Assembly (NCBI GenBank): GCA_023433305.1
Contig: JAEZCZ010000014.1
Span: 1-32,009, forward strand
DNA from: Pseudomonadota bacterium
GTDB taxonomy: Bacteria; Pseudomonadota; Alphaproteobacteria; Sphingomonadales; Sphingomonadaceae
Length of the DNA: 32,009 bases
Reading direction: 5' to 3'
In this document: in pieces, positions 8,651-16,090 of the stretch
How the letters are laid out: each line of letters begins with the position of its first letter
How positions within the stretch are numbered: position 1 is the stretch's first letter
Position numbers and translations under genes: made by a program
Notes under the pieces: model-generated
Told to the model about the DNA's origin: nothing
The model's input: the letters and a program-made list of their open reading frames with translations, nothing else
Databases searched by the model: none

Positions 8651-9537
8651 ACCCGATCCCGGCGTTTGCCGGCCAGCCGCTCGACCGCGCCGATCATATC
8701 CGCACCGATCCGGCGCGGCTTGCCGAAGCCCGCCAAAGTGGCTTGCTGCTCAAGCTCGACGAGCTCCTTCCCGTGCTCGATTCCGAGGATGGCCTGATCT
8801 GGGCACCCGCGAGCGAGACTTCCGCCGAGGCCGAGCTCGTTTTCCTCGGCCTGCTCGAGGGGCGCGCCGCCTTCGCCGAAGTTCCGCCGCGTGGTGATAG
8901 CGGCCCGGCCTATGCCCACCGTCCGGCGTGGGCGCAGGTATCGCGCCTCTCCGCGCCGGAGCTCGCGATCTACGGCGAGGCGCGCACCATGATCGACTGG
9001 CACGCGCGCCACCGTTTCTGCGCGCAGTGCGGCCAGCTCACGAAACCCGCGAAAGGCGGCTGGCAGCGCGATTGTCCGGGCTGCGAGGCGCAACACTTCC
9101 CGCGTGTCGACCCCGTGGCGATCATGCTCGTGGAATACCCGAGCGAGGACGGCGGGCGGCTCCTGCTCGGCCGCCAGTCGCGTTTCCCCGCGCGCAGCTT
9201 CTCGGCGCTGGCTGGCTTCATCGAGCCCGGCGAGACGGTGGAGGAAGCGGTTGCGCGCGAAGTGTTCGAGGAAGCCGGCGTGCGCGTCACCGGCGTGCGC
9301 TACATCGCTAGCCAGCCGTGGCCGTTCCCATCGCAGCTCATGATCGGCTGCATCGCCCATGCCTCCAGCCTTGAACTCACGATCGACAAGACCGAGATCG
9401 AGGATGCGCGCTGGTTTACCCGCGCGGACGTGGCCGAGGCGTTGGCCAAGGGCGCCGAAAGCGCGAGCTTCGTCCCGCCTCCGCGGCAGGCGATCGCGCG
9501 CGACATGCTGCAATGGTGGCTGGAGCAAGAAACATGA
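8647..9537 (+). CDS. nudC: NAD(H) pyrophosphatase NudC
   Basis: NudC is a Nudix hydrolase that cleaves NADH to NMNH and AMP and in Escherichia coli also removes NAD caps from RNA. The 296-residue protein has an N-terminal domain, a zinc ribbon with Cys125, Cys128, Cys143 and Cys146, and a perfect Nudix box starting at Gly190 (GFIEPGE...REVFEEAGV). The motif SQPWPFP at ~222 follows; it is the family marker for NADH specificity. Translation starts with GTG at 8647, overlapping the stop of the serine hydrolase, and its stop overlaps the next ATG (ATGA), so the three genes form one coupled unit. Cytoplasmic. Confidence 0.95.
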   Translation: MNPIPAFAGQPLDRADHIRTDPARLAEARQSGLLLKLDELLPVLDSEDGLIWAPASETSAEAELVFLGLLEGRAAFAEVPPRGDSGPAYAHRPAWAQVSRLSAPELAIYGEARTMIDWHARHRFCAQCGQLTKPAKGGWQRDCPGCEAQHFPRVDPVAIMLVEYPSEDGGRLLLGRQSRFPARSFSALAGFIEPGETVEEAVAREVFEEAGVRVTGVRYIASQPWPFPSQLMIGCIAHASSLELTIDKTEIEDARWFTRADVAEALAKGAESASFVPPPRQAIARDMLQWWLEQET

Positions 9538-10211
9538 AGAAGCTCTCCGTCGATGTCTGGTCGGACGTGATGTGCCCCTGGTGCGCGGTCGGCTGGACGC
9601 AGTTCGCCAAGGCGATGCGCGAAGTCGAGGCCGAGATCGAAGTCGACGCCCGCTTCATGCCGTTCGAACTCAATCCGGACCTGCCGGCGGAGGGTAAGGA
9701 CCAGCAGAAGCATCTCGCCGAAGTCTATCAGCGCACGCCCGAGGAAGTCGCCGCGATGCGTGCGCAGCTTCACGCCGCCGCCGACCGGGCCGGTTTCCCC
9801 ATGGCCTGGGAAGGCGAGGGCGAGGAGCCCGCGGCGATGATGTGGAACACGTTCGACGCGCACAAGCTGCTGCGCTGGGCGCTAGCCGAAGCCGATCCGG
9901 AGGCGCAGCAGCGCCTCAAGGTTGCGCTCCTCAAGGCGCATTTCCAGCAGCGTCGCAACGTCAGCGATCGCGAGGTCCTGCTCGACCTCGCGTCGGCCGA
10001 AGGATTTGACCGGGGAACTGTCAATGAAGCGCTTGATGATGCAGCGCTTGGCCTTGCGGTGCGCACTGAACAGCAGCGCGGTCGTCAGGCCGGCATCAAC
10101 TCCGTCCCAAGCTTCGTCGTCGACGGCAAGTACCTGATTCAGGGCGCTCGCGATCCGGCGGAGTATGCGAGCCTGCTCCGCCAGATCGCGGGACAGGTCC
10201 AGAACGCCTGA
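9534..10211 (+). CDS. DsbA family oxidoreductase, FrnE-like
   Basis: This encodes 225 residues of the cytoplasmic FrnE/2-hydroxychromene-isomerase-like branch of the DsbA family. It starts MKKLSVDVWSDVMCPWC, with the redox CPWC at Cys14-Cys17, and has no signal peptide. The insertion helical domain is followed by GINSVPSFVVDGKY, the cis-proline loop, and a final helix. FrnE proteins act as cytosolic disulfide oxidoreductases linked to oxidative stress; the substrate here is unknown. The start at 9534 overlaps the nudC stop (ATGA); a slightly earlier in-frame start (9513) lies within nudC and would add residues in front of the conserved N-terminal strand. It ends 4 bases before a convergent gene. 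Confidence 0.9.
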   Translation: MKKLSVDVWSDVMCPWCAVGWTQFAKAMREVEAEIEVDARFMPFELNPDLPAEGKDQQKHLAEVYQRTPEEVAAMRAQLHAAADRAGFPMAWEGEGEEPAAMMWNTFDAHKLLRWALAEADPEAQQRLKVALLKAHFQQRRNVSDREVLLDLASAEGFDRGTVNEALDDAALGLAVRTEQQRGRQAGINSVPSFVVDGKYLIQGARDPAEYASLLRQIAGQVQNA

Positions 10212-10215
10212 CGGA

Positions 10216-10473
10216 TTACTCGGACGGGCGGCCCTGCTTGGCCGGATCGAGCCGATCGATCGTTTTCTTGCCCTTCAGCGCGTCTTCGGCAGGGTTGTCC
10301 TGTCCTGTTGGCCGCTCCATGCCGGTATCGCGGACCGCCTTGTGGAGATCGGTGCGACTGCCGACGTCACGGTTCACCTGCCCTCCGGATGAACCGCCCT
10401 GGCTCGGCGTGGGCCCGTCTTCCTGAAGTTCGTCGATCAGCTCGTTATCGGGATGCGGCTTGCGTTCGGTCAT
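10216..10473 (-). CDS. Small hydrophilic, probably disordered protein
   Basis: This encodes 85 residues with no hydrophobic core, rich in Asp, Glu, Lys, Gly and Pro (for example PSQGGSSGGQVNRDVGS), so it is predicted to be intrinsically disordered and cytoplasmic. I do not recognise a defined family, though similar small Gly/Ser-rich hydrophilic proteins are common in sphingomonads. A strong ribosome binding site (GAGGAG) eight bases before the ATG at 10473 supports both the gene and its start. It lies downstream of the DUF1489 gene on the same strand and converges with the FrnE-like gene with a 4-base gap. Function unknown. Confidence 0.7.
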   Translation of the reverse strand: MTERKPHPDNELIDELQEDGPTPSQGGSSGGQVNRDVGSRTDLHKAVRDTGMERPTGQDNPAEDALKGKKTIDRLDPAKQGRPSE

Positions 10474-10525
10474 CGTCTGTCTCCTCGCCCCATGAACGGG
10501 AGAGGGCGGGCGACCGTTCCTTCGC

Positions 10526-10921
10526 CTACGCCAAGCCGAGCTGCGCGAGCTTCCGGATGAGCCGCCCGGGCAGGAAGTCGCCCGCGAGCGCGCCTTCGGG
10601 CAGGTCCTTGGGCGCGTCGGCCTCCTCGAGGTAACGCCAGCCCTGGTGCGCCCGCTTGGCCCGCGGCTCGACAAGGATCAGCCGGTTCTCCAGCACGATC
10701 CACCACCGCCCGTCCGCGCGCTGATCGAACCGCAGGATGGGGCTGCGGCCGATCAGGGCGTGCTGATGGATCCAGTAGAGCGAACCCCCGACCATTTCGG
10801 CATGACGCTTGGGAAGATATCGGGTCGTCAGACGCTTCTCGGTTTCATCGCCGGAGAACCACGTCGTGATCTCGTCGAGGCTCTTGGCGTCGTAGGCGAC
10901 CTTGGTCATGGAAAGCGGCAT
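10526..10921 (-). CDS. DUF1489 family protein
   Basis: This 131-residue soluble protein resembles the DUF1489/COG5458 family, small proteins found mainly in alphaproteobacteria and without known function. The N-terminus MPLSMTKVAYDAKSL, the internal TTRYLPKRHAEMVGGSLYWIHQH and the tryptophan-rich RWWIVLENRLILVEPR stretch match my memory of that family. No catalytic motif, signal or membrane span is visible. The ATG at 10921 is chosen over the one at 10909 because family members usually begin MPL. It is 24 bases downstream of mgtE on the same strand, so co-transcription is possible. Confidence 0.8.
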   Translation of the reverse strand: MPLSMTKVAYDAKSLDEITTWFSGDETEKRLTTRYLPKRHAEMVGGSLYWIHQHALIGRSPILRFDQRADGRWWIVLENRLILVEPRAKRAHQGWRYLEEADAPKDLPEGALAGDFLPGRLIRKLAQLGLA

Positions 10922-10945
10922 GACCCCGAGATAGGAAGCCGCGCG

Positions 10946-12394
10946 CTACCCGACCAGTCCGCTTACGACGGCGAGACCCAGGAAGGCGAAGAAGCCCATC
11001 GAGTCCGTGATCATCGTCACGAACACGCTGCTCGCCACGGCCGGGTCCTGATCCATGCGGTCAAACAGCACAGGTACGGCTACGCCGGCCAGCCCGGCCG
11101 TTACGATGTTGATCAGCATGGCCGAGGCGATCACTGCGCCCAGCTTCGTGCCCGTCGCCGGGTCAAGCCAGACCGAGAACACCAGTGCGGTCGCCATCCC
11201 GATCAGGACCGCCACCGTCGCGCCGTTGAGCAGCGCCACGCGCATTTCGCGCCAGATCATGCGGCGGGTGTTCGACCGCGTCAGTTGGTTCGTGGCGATC
11301 GCGCGGACCGTCACCGCCATCGTCTGAGTGCCGGCGTTGCCGCCGATGCTGGCCACGATCGGCATCAGCACCGCCAGCGCCACCAGCTTCTCGATCGCCC
11401 CATCGAACATCGCGATCACGAAGCTGGCGACGAGCGCTGTGCCGAGATTGGCGATCAGCCAGCGCACGCGCGAGGAATAGGCGTCACGGATCGGCTCGTT
11501 GATGTCGCCTTCGCCGGCGCCGCTCAGCAGCAGCGTGTCCTCGCCAGCTTCTTCCTGGATGATGTGGACCACGTCGTCGACGGTGATTTGCCCGACCAGC
11601 CGGCCGGTCTCGTCTACCACCGCCGCGCTGATCAGCGCGTACTTCTGGAAGCGCAGCGCCACTTCTTCCTGGTCCATCGTTACCGGGATCAGCGTCTGCT
11701 CGCGCTTCATCACGTCGGCGAGGGCGATCTGCCGCGGCGTGCGCAGGATCCACGAAAGCTGGCAGGTCCCGACCGGCTTGTGGGTGGGATCGACGACAAA
11801 GACCTCCCAGAACTCGGTCGGCAGGTCGTCGTGATCGCGCATGTAGTCGATGAGGTCGCCGACCGTGAGGTGCTCGGGTACCGCCACCAGCTCGCGCTGC
11901 ATCAGGCGGCCGGCGGTTTCCTCGGGATACGATAGCGCGCTCTCGATCGCCGCCCGGTCCTCGGGCTCCATCTCCGCGAGGATCGCGCGCTGGTCCTCGG
12001 GCTCGAGGTCTTCGATTAGCTGGACCGCATCGTCGGTGTCGAGCTGCTCGGCGATCCCGGCGACCGCCTCGGGCGGCAGCGCCTCGATCATGTCGTCGCG
12101 GACATAGTCGTTGAGCTCGGCTATGACCTCGCCCGTCATCAGGTCGGTGATCGCGGCGGCCAGCTGTCGCCGCCGATCGCGCTCGAGCAACTCGAAAAGG
12201 TCCGCGATGTCGGCGGGGTGGAGCGGTTCGACGAGGTCGTAGGCCACGCTCTCGTCGCCGCGGTCGAGCGCGTCCACCACGGAGTCGACGAACTGCGGCT
12301 TGAGCCGGTTCTCCTCGTCGAAATGCTCGCCCTCGTCTCCCGACGAGGTGCGGCTCGCGTCCTGTTCCAGCTCGCGGAGGTCCTCTTCGGCCAT
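10946..12394 (-). CDS. mgtE: Magnesium transporter MgtE
   Basis: MgtE is an inner-membrane Mg2+ channel gated by cytosolic magnesium. The ~482-residue protein has an acidic N-terminal superhelical domain (ADIADLFELLERDRR), a CBS-domain pair at about residues 150-275, and five C-terminal membrane segments. The pore signature GGNAGTQ is in the second span and the last span contains MITDSMGFFAFLG, including the conserved Asp. I chose the ATG at 12394 (MAEEDLREL) because a purine-rich AGGGCGGGG precedes it and the extra 16 residues of the longer frame (from 12442) are unlike the family. It is divergent from the cyclophilin gene, with 97 bases between starts. No magnesium riboswitch is evident in that leader. 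Confidence 0.95.
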   Translation of the reverse strand: MAEEDLRELEQDASRTSSGDEGEHFDEENRLKPQFVDSVVDALDRGDESVAYDLVEPLHPADIADLFELLERDRRRQLAAAITDLMTGEVIAELNDYVRDDMIEALPPEAVAGIAEQLDTDDAVQLIEDLEPEDQRAILAEMEPEDRAAIESALSYPEETAGRLMQRELVAVPEHLTVGDLIDYMRDHDDLPTEFWEVFVVDPTHKPVGTCQLSWILRTPRQIALADVMKREQTLIPVTMDQEEVALRFQKYALISAAVVDETGRLVGQITVDDVVHIIQEEAGEDTLLLSGAGEGDINEPIRDAYSSRVRWLIANLGTALVASFVIAMFDGAIEKLVALAVLMPIVASIGGNAGTQTMAVTVRAIATNQLTRSNTRRMIWREMRVALLNGATVAVLIGMATALVFSVWLDPATGTKLGAVIASAMLINIVTAGLAGVAVPVLFDRMDQDPAVASSVFVTMITDSMGFFAFLGLAVVSGLVG

Positions 12395-12435
12395 GCCCCG
12401 CCCTATTCCTGTGCGTCGCAAAAGCAACCCGGCGG

Positions 12436-12463
12436 ATGACATCGCGCGTCAGCAGCCTATATG
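12436..12463 (+). promoter_or_regulatory. Candidate sigma-70 promoter of the cyclophilin gene
   Basis: ATGACA (12436-12441) and TATATG (12458-12463) are separated by 16 bases and resemble -35 and -10 hexamers. Transcription would begin near 12470, leaving a ~20-base leader with AGGAG eight bases before the ATG at 12492. The elements are partial matches, so this is tentative. Confidence 0.35.
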
Positions 12464-12491
12464 CGCCTCAACCGATTCAGGAGACGCACCG

Positions 12492-12956
12492 ATGGCCGAT
12501 GAAAAGCTCACACTCACCCTCGACACCGGCAACGGCCAGACTGGCGATGTCGTCATCAAGCTGCGCCCCGATCTGGCGCCCGGGCATGTTGAGCGCATTA
12601 CCGAGCTCGCCAAGGAAGGCTTTTACGACGGTGTGGTGTTCCACCGCGTGATCCCCGGCTTCATGGCCCAGGGCGGCGACCCGACCGGCACGGGCATGAG
12701 CGGCAGCGACAAGCCCGACCTCAAGGCCGAGTTCAATGCCGAGCCGCACGTGCGCGGGACCTGCTCGATGGCGCGGACCCAGGTGCCCGACAGCGCCAAC
12801 AGCCAGTTCTTCATCTGCTTCGACGATGCGCGCTTCCTCGACAAGCAGTACACCGTCTGGGGCCAGGTCGAGAGCGGCATGGAGCACGTTGACGCCCTGC
12901 CGAAGGGTGAGCCGCCCCGCGAGCCCGGCAAGATCGTCAAAGCGACCGTGAGCTGA
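12492..12956 (+). CDS. Cyclophilin-type peptidyl-prolyl cis-trans isomerase
   Basis: This 154-residue protein is a single-domain cyclophilin that speeds up proline isomerisation during protein folding. The active-site stretch VVFHRVIPGFMAQGGDPTGTG carries the catalytic Arg and the Phe/Met/Gln residues of the pocket, and SQFFICFDDARFLD and YTVWGQVESGM complete the fold. There is no signal peptide, so it is the cytoplasmic (PpiB-like) type. The ATG at 12492 has AGGAG at the right distance; the open frame upstream to 12300 runs antisense to mgtE and is not coding. It is followed at once by a strong hairpin terminator, so it is transcribed alone. Confidence 0.95.
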   Translation: MADEKLTLTLDTGNGQTGDVVIKLRPDLAPGHVERITELAKEGFYDGVVFHRVIPGFMAQGGDPTGTGMSGSDKPDLKAEFNAEPHVRGTCSMARTQVPDSANSQFFICFDDARFLDKQYTVWGQVESGMEHVDALPKGEPPREPGKIVKATVS

Positions 12957-12962
12957 GAAAAG

Positions 12963-12988
12963 AAAAGGGCGCCGCGAGGCGCCCTTTT
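12963..12988. terminator. Strong bidirectional intrinsic terminator
   Basis: An 11-base stem (AAAAGGGCGCC, 12963-12973) pairs with GGCGCCCTTTT (12978-12988) around a GCGA tetraloop and continues into a T-run on the plus strand. The A-run on the left gives a U-run on the minus strand, so it can serve both the cyclophilin gene and the convergent SnoaL-like gene ending at 13011. Confidence 0.9.
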
Positions 12989-13010
12989 TTCCATTCGAGC
13001 AGGGTGGCCT

Positions 13011-13547
13011 CTATTCCTGCTCTCTTGTTGGCGCGACGTTGCGGTATTTGATGTACCACTTGCCGTCGATCTTCACGAGATCGTCGACCCCTTGGCCGGC
13101 GGCGGCCATGCGCGGTGCGGTCGGGCTGTCGAGCCGGCCGCCGGTGCCGAACACCGTCTGGTGGTAATAGTGGTAGCGCGCGGTGTCGGGGCCGGTGAAC
13201 TCGAGCCACTGGTTCATTGTGAAGTGATGCATCTTGCCGATGGTCTCGCCCGCCGCGCGGCGCTGTTCCTGGCCCGCGACGAGGTCGTTGATCATCTTCT
13301 TGAGCGCCTCGTGGCCCTTGACCTGCCCGAACGCACCGTCCGGCGTGAAGTTGGCGGCGTAGGCCTCGGCGTCGAAGTTATCGAGCGATCGGTCGTATCG
13401 CCACATCAGGGCCTCGATCGCCTCGCGATCCTGGTAGCGCTGGACCAGCTGCTCCGGCGTCATCGGCGCGGCTTCCTGCGCCATGGCCGGCGATCCGAGG
13501 ACTAGCAGAGCACCGAGGGTCGCCGCGTAGATGCGGGCGAGGCTCAT
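13011..13547 (-). CDS. Exported SnoaL-like (nuclear transport factor 2 fold) protein
   Basis: This encodes 178 residues with a clear Sec signal (MSLARIYAATLGALLVLGSPAMAQ, cleavage after AMAQ). The mature part looks like a SnoaL_4-type NTF2-fold domain: RYQDREAIEALMWRYDRSLDN, then AYAANFTPDGAFGQVKGHEAL, and a closing VKIDGKWYIKYRNV strand. Such folds serve as ketosteroid-isomerase-like, dehydratase or ligand-binding proteins; no specific activity can be deduced. Its ATG overlaps the stop of the preceding SnoaL-like gene (ATGA), so the two are translationally coupled and probably work together in the periplasm. It ends just before the bidirectional terminator. Confidence 0.75.
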   Translation of the reverse strand: MSLARIYAATLGALLVLGSPAMAQEAAPMTPEQLVQRYQDREAIEALMWRYDRSLDNFDAEAYAANFTPDGAFGQVKGHEALKKMINDLVAGQEQRRAAGETIGKMHHFTMNQWLEFTGPDTARYHYYHQTVFGTGGRLDSPTAPRMAAAGQGVDDLVKIDGKWYIKYRNVAPTREQE

Positions 13548-14110
13548 CCGCGCTCTCCCGTGCGTGCAGCCGCCTGCGGCGGCGGCGCGGTGGGCAGGGT
13601 TGCCGGGTCCCAATGCTCGTCGGCCTTGCCGTCGACGAAGCGCCAGCTATCGAACCATGTCGTGGTGTAAGTCTCGCCCGCGACGCCCGGCACCGGCAGC
13701 TCGCGCTGGATCAACACGGTCACGAAATCGCCTTCCGCTTGCACCGCCACGATGGGCGAGGTCAGTTTGTCGCAGGTCGGAGTAGGTGTCCGCTTCGCTA
13801 CGTTGACGAAGTAGTGCTGCACCGCCTCGAGGCCGGAAGCGGCGAGCGGGTTATGCTGGATGTATCTGTCGGTGAGCCATTCGCCCGCGCGGTCCCACTG
13901 GTTGCACTGGAGCAGTTCGCGCATGATGTGCAGCGCCGCCTGCTTGTTGCGATGGAGCGCTGGATCGGTGCTGGTGAACAGCGATTCCGGATCCGGGTGC
14001 GCAACCACCGGATCGCTGAGCGCCCGCATCTGGGCCTGCGCGGCGCCAGAAAGCGCCATCGGGCCGGCCACTGCTATGGCGGCGGCGAGCATGGTGAACT
14101 TGAATATCAT
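13544..14110 (-). CDS. Exported SnoaL-like protein
   Basis: This encodes 188 residues with a Sec signal (MIFKFTMLAAAIAVAGPMALSGAAQAQ). The mature protein has the SnoaL/aldol-condensation-like pattern: CNQWDRAGEWLTDRYIQHNP, then GLEAVQHYFVN, a central VAVQAEGDFVTVLIQRE strand and the ending TTWFDSWRFVDGKADEHWD. The Y-x-Q-H-N-P and D-x-W-R-F-x-D-G-K-x-x-E-H-W-D patterns are typical of predicted SnoaL-like enzymes. The ATG at 14110 was chosen for the full signal peptide and the AGGAGAGAGG upstream. It is coupled to the following SnoaL-like gene and lies downstream of the lysR gene on the same strand. Function unknown. Confidence 0.78.
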   Translation of the reverse strand: MIFKFTMLAAAIAVAGPMALSGAAQAQMRALSDPVVAHPDPESLFTSTDPALHRNKQAALHIMRELLQCNQWDRAGEWLTDRYIQHNPLAASGLEAVQHYFVNVAKRTPTPTCDKLTSPIVAVQAEGDFVTVLIQRELPVPGVAGETYTTTWFDSWRFVDGKADEHWDPATLPTAPPPQAAARTGERG

Positions 14111-14169
14111 GACAGTCCCTCTCTCCTGAACCTGTTTGACCGGCATCTTGGCCGAATTCGACCCCCAGG

Positions 14170-14189
14170 GTCCAGACCTATGTCTGGAC
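14170..14189. repeat. Perfect 8-base inverted repeat after lysR stop
   Basis: GTCCAGAC (14170-14177) and GTCTGGAC (14182-14189) are perfect complements with a 4-base spacer CTAT. It abuts the lysR stop codon and lies 60 bases upstream of the first SnoaL-like start. It may be a lysR terminator, though it has no U-run, or a binding site for a regulator of the SnoaL pair. Confidence 0.55.
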
Positions 14190-15070
14190 TACAGGCGAGC
14201 TTCGACCAGCCAGTCGTGGAACAGCCGCACAGGCCGGCTTTCGAGATCGATGGGCCGGCAGACGAACCAATAGCTGTACGGGCTGTCCACCTCGACGTCG
14301 TCGTAGAGCAGCGCGAGGCGCGGGTCGTTGTTCCGCTTGAGGTGGTCGTCATGCATGATCGCGATGCCGAGTCCCTGGGCGGCGGCCTCGAGAATGAGCT
14401 GGCCCGAATCGTAGTGGTCGATGGCGGCCGGTTGCAGGCTTCGCACGCCGTGCGCCTCCTTCCACGCATCGAAGCTCAGGGGCATGTCGGTGTGGATCAG
14501 GAAAGTCTGCTCCGAAAGCGCCTGCAGGTTCGGCTGGGGTCCGAGCCGTTCCGCTAGCTCGCGGCTGCAGATCGCGTGGACGCGGTTCTGATCGAGCTGA
14601 ACCCGATGAAAGCCTGGCCCCGGATCGGTCGTGATGACGATAGCCGCATCGAGCGTGTCGCCCACGCGGTCGATAGGGTGCGGCCCGGTATCGATGTCGA
14701 TGTGAAGCCGTGGATGAAGCCGGCGCAGCTCGGGCAAACGGGGGAACAGGCGTTGCGTCCCGAACAAGGGCAGCACGCCCAGCCGCAGCCGCATCAGTTG
14801 CAGGTTCTCGGACTGGGTCTCGACCGCCACCGCCAGCGCCTCGAGATGCGGCGCAACATTGTCGTAGAACTGGCGACCTTCTTCGGTCAGCTTCATGGCC
14901 TGGCCAGCTCGCGAGAACAGCTTGCGGCCGGTGAACTCCTCGAGGTTGCCGATACGGCGTGACAGTGCCGAGGGGCTCAGCCCCAGCTCGGTCGCCGCCG
15001 CGCGCGCGGAACCGAGGCGCACGGTGCGAACAAACGCTTCAAGCGCGCGGAGGGGAGGAAGGCGCCGCAT
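14189..15070 (-). CDS. LysR-family transcriptional regulator (GcvA-like)
   Basis: This 293-residue LysR-type regulator has an N-terminal winged helix-turn-helix (residues ~5-62, including GSARAAATELGLSPSALSRRIGNLE) and a C-terminal periplasmic-binding-protein-like effector domain (~90-290). The beginning RRLPPLRALEAFVR is typical of the GcvA/AmpR-like branch, whose members sense small metabolites. It is not divergent from a target gene as many LysR regulators are; instead the two exported SnoaL-like genes follow on the same strand after a dyad. They are plausible targets, but this is inference. AGAGG lies just before the ATG. The effector is unknown. It occupies the place after corC where lnt is often found in related genomes. 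Confidence 0.93.
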   Translation of the reverse strand: MRRLPPLRALEAFVRTVRLGSARAAATELGLSPSALSRRIGNLEEFTGRKLFSRAGQAMKLTEEGRQFYDNVAPHLEALAVAVETQSENLQLMRLRLGVLPLFGTQRLFPRLPELRRLHPRLHIDIDTGPHPIDRVGDTLDAAIVITTDPGPGFHRVQLDQNRVHAICSRELAERLGPQPNLQALSEQTFLIHTDMPLSFDAWKEAHGVRSLQPAAIDHYDSGQLILEAAAQGLGIAIMHDDHLKRNNDPRLALLYDDVEVDSPYSYWFVCRPIDLESRPVRLFHDWLVEARL

Positions 15071-15143
15071 CGCGACCTCTGTTCAGAAAAATGCAACTCG
15101 TGTCGAGAGCGCACCGGGCGCGTGACCGTGGAATACCGGCGAA

Positions 15144-16073
15144 TTATACTTCGCCGGCGAGAGTCTTTTCTTCGGGGCTATGAAGCCGCAGGCGGGTGAC
15201 ATGGGTGTCGTCCCCGGCGGTCACTTCGATGCACCATCCGCTTGGGTGACGCAGCACCGCTCCCACCGAAGGCACCTGCTCGGCCAGGATGAAGGCGAGG
15301 CCGCCCAGCGTGTCGACCGCCTCTTCGACGTCGGCGATGCGCGGGTCGCCGACGATCTCCGCGACGTCATCCAGCTCGGCGCGCGCATCGGCGTCCCACA
15401 TTCCTTCGCCGATCGGTACGACCATCTCGACCGGCACCTCGTCGTGCTCATCCTCGATATTGCCGACGATCTCCTCGACCAGGTCCTCGATGGTGATGAT
15501 CCCGTCCGTTCCCGAGAATTCATCGACCACGATGGCGAGGTGGATTCGGCGCGAGCGCATGTCCGCCAGCACGTCGAGCGCGCCGCGCGCCTGCGGCACA
15601 TAGAGCGGCTGGCGCATCAGCACCGTCCAGTCGCTTGGCGGCGGCTTTCCCGAGGCAAGGAACGGGAAGATGTCCTTGATGTGCATCATCCCGATCACCT
15701 GGTCGAGAGACTCGCGATAGACCGGAAGGCGCGAATGGCCGTGTTCGGCGAACTGCGAAACCAGCTCATCCCAGCTCGCCGCCGCATCGATCGCGATGAT
15801 CTCGCCGCGCGGGATCGCCACGTCGTCGGCGTCGTGCTCGCTGAAATGCAGCAGGTTGCGCAACATCGTCAGCTCGACCGGGGAGAGGTCGCCTTTCGCG
15901 GGTTGCTCGTCGCCGCCCGCCTGTTCGTCTTCGTGCTCGGCAATCGCCTCCTCGATCTGCGCGCGCAGGGAGGTTTCGCCTTCGTCGTCGAAGAAGTTGC
16001 GTATCGCGGTCCAAAGGCCGCGTTTACTGTCCGCGTCTCCGTTGCCGGAGTCGCCATTCCTATCGTCGGGCAT
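15144..16073 (-). CDS. Hemolysin-C/CorC family CBS-domain protein
   Basis: This 309-residue soluble protein has an acidic N-terminus, a pair of CBS domains at about residues 75-200 (VAIPRGEIIAIDAAAS...LPVYRESLDQVIGMMHIKDIF and LAIVVDEFSGTDGIITIEDLVEEIVG) and a C-terminal CorC_HlyC domain (~215-300). It lacks the membrane DUF21 domain, so it is the short TlyC/CorC type linked to divalent cation (Mg2+/Co2+) homeostasis rather than a true hemolysin. It is 17 bases downstream of ybeY on the same strand, as in many proteobacteria where miaB-phoH-ybeY-corC form one operon. lnt, frequently next, is absent here. Confidence 0.9.
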   Translation of the reverse strand: MPDDRNGDSGNGDADSKRGLWTAIRNFFDDEGETSLRAQIEEAIAEHEDEQAGGDEQPAKGDLSPVELTMLRNLLHFSEHDADDVAIPRGEIIAIDAAASWDELVSQFAEHGHSRLPVYRESLDQVIGMMHIKDIFPFLASGKPPPSDWTVLMRQPLYVPQARGALDVLADMRSRRIHLAIVVDEFSGTDGIITIEDLVEEIVGNIEDEHDEVPVEMVVPIGEGMWDADARAELDDVAEIVGDPRIADVEEAVDTLGGLAFILAEQVPSVGAVLRHPSGWCIEVTAGDDTHVTRLRLHSPEEKTLAGEV

Positions 16074-16090
16074 CGCCCTTTGCTTTCCCC

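Noticed and set aside
12395..12491. Mg2+-sensing riboswitch ahead of mgtE
   Set aside because: The leader is under 100 bases, shared with a divergent gene, and I could not fold a recognisable M-box core in it.
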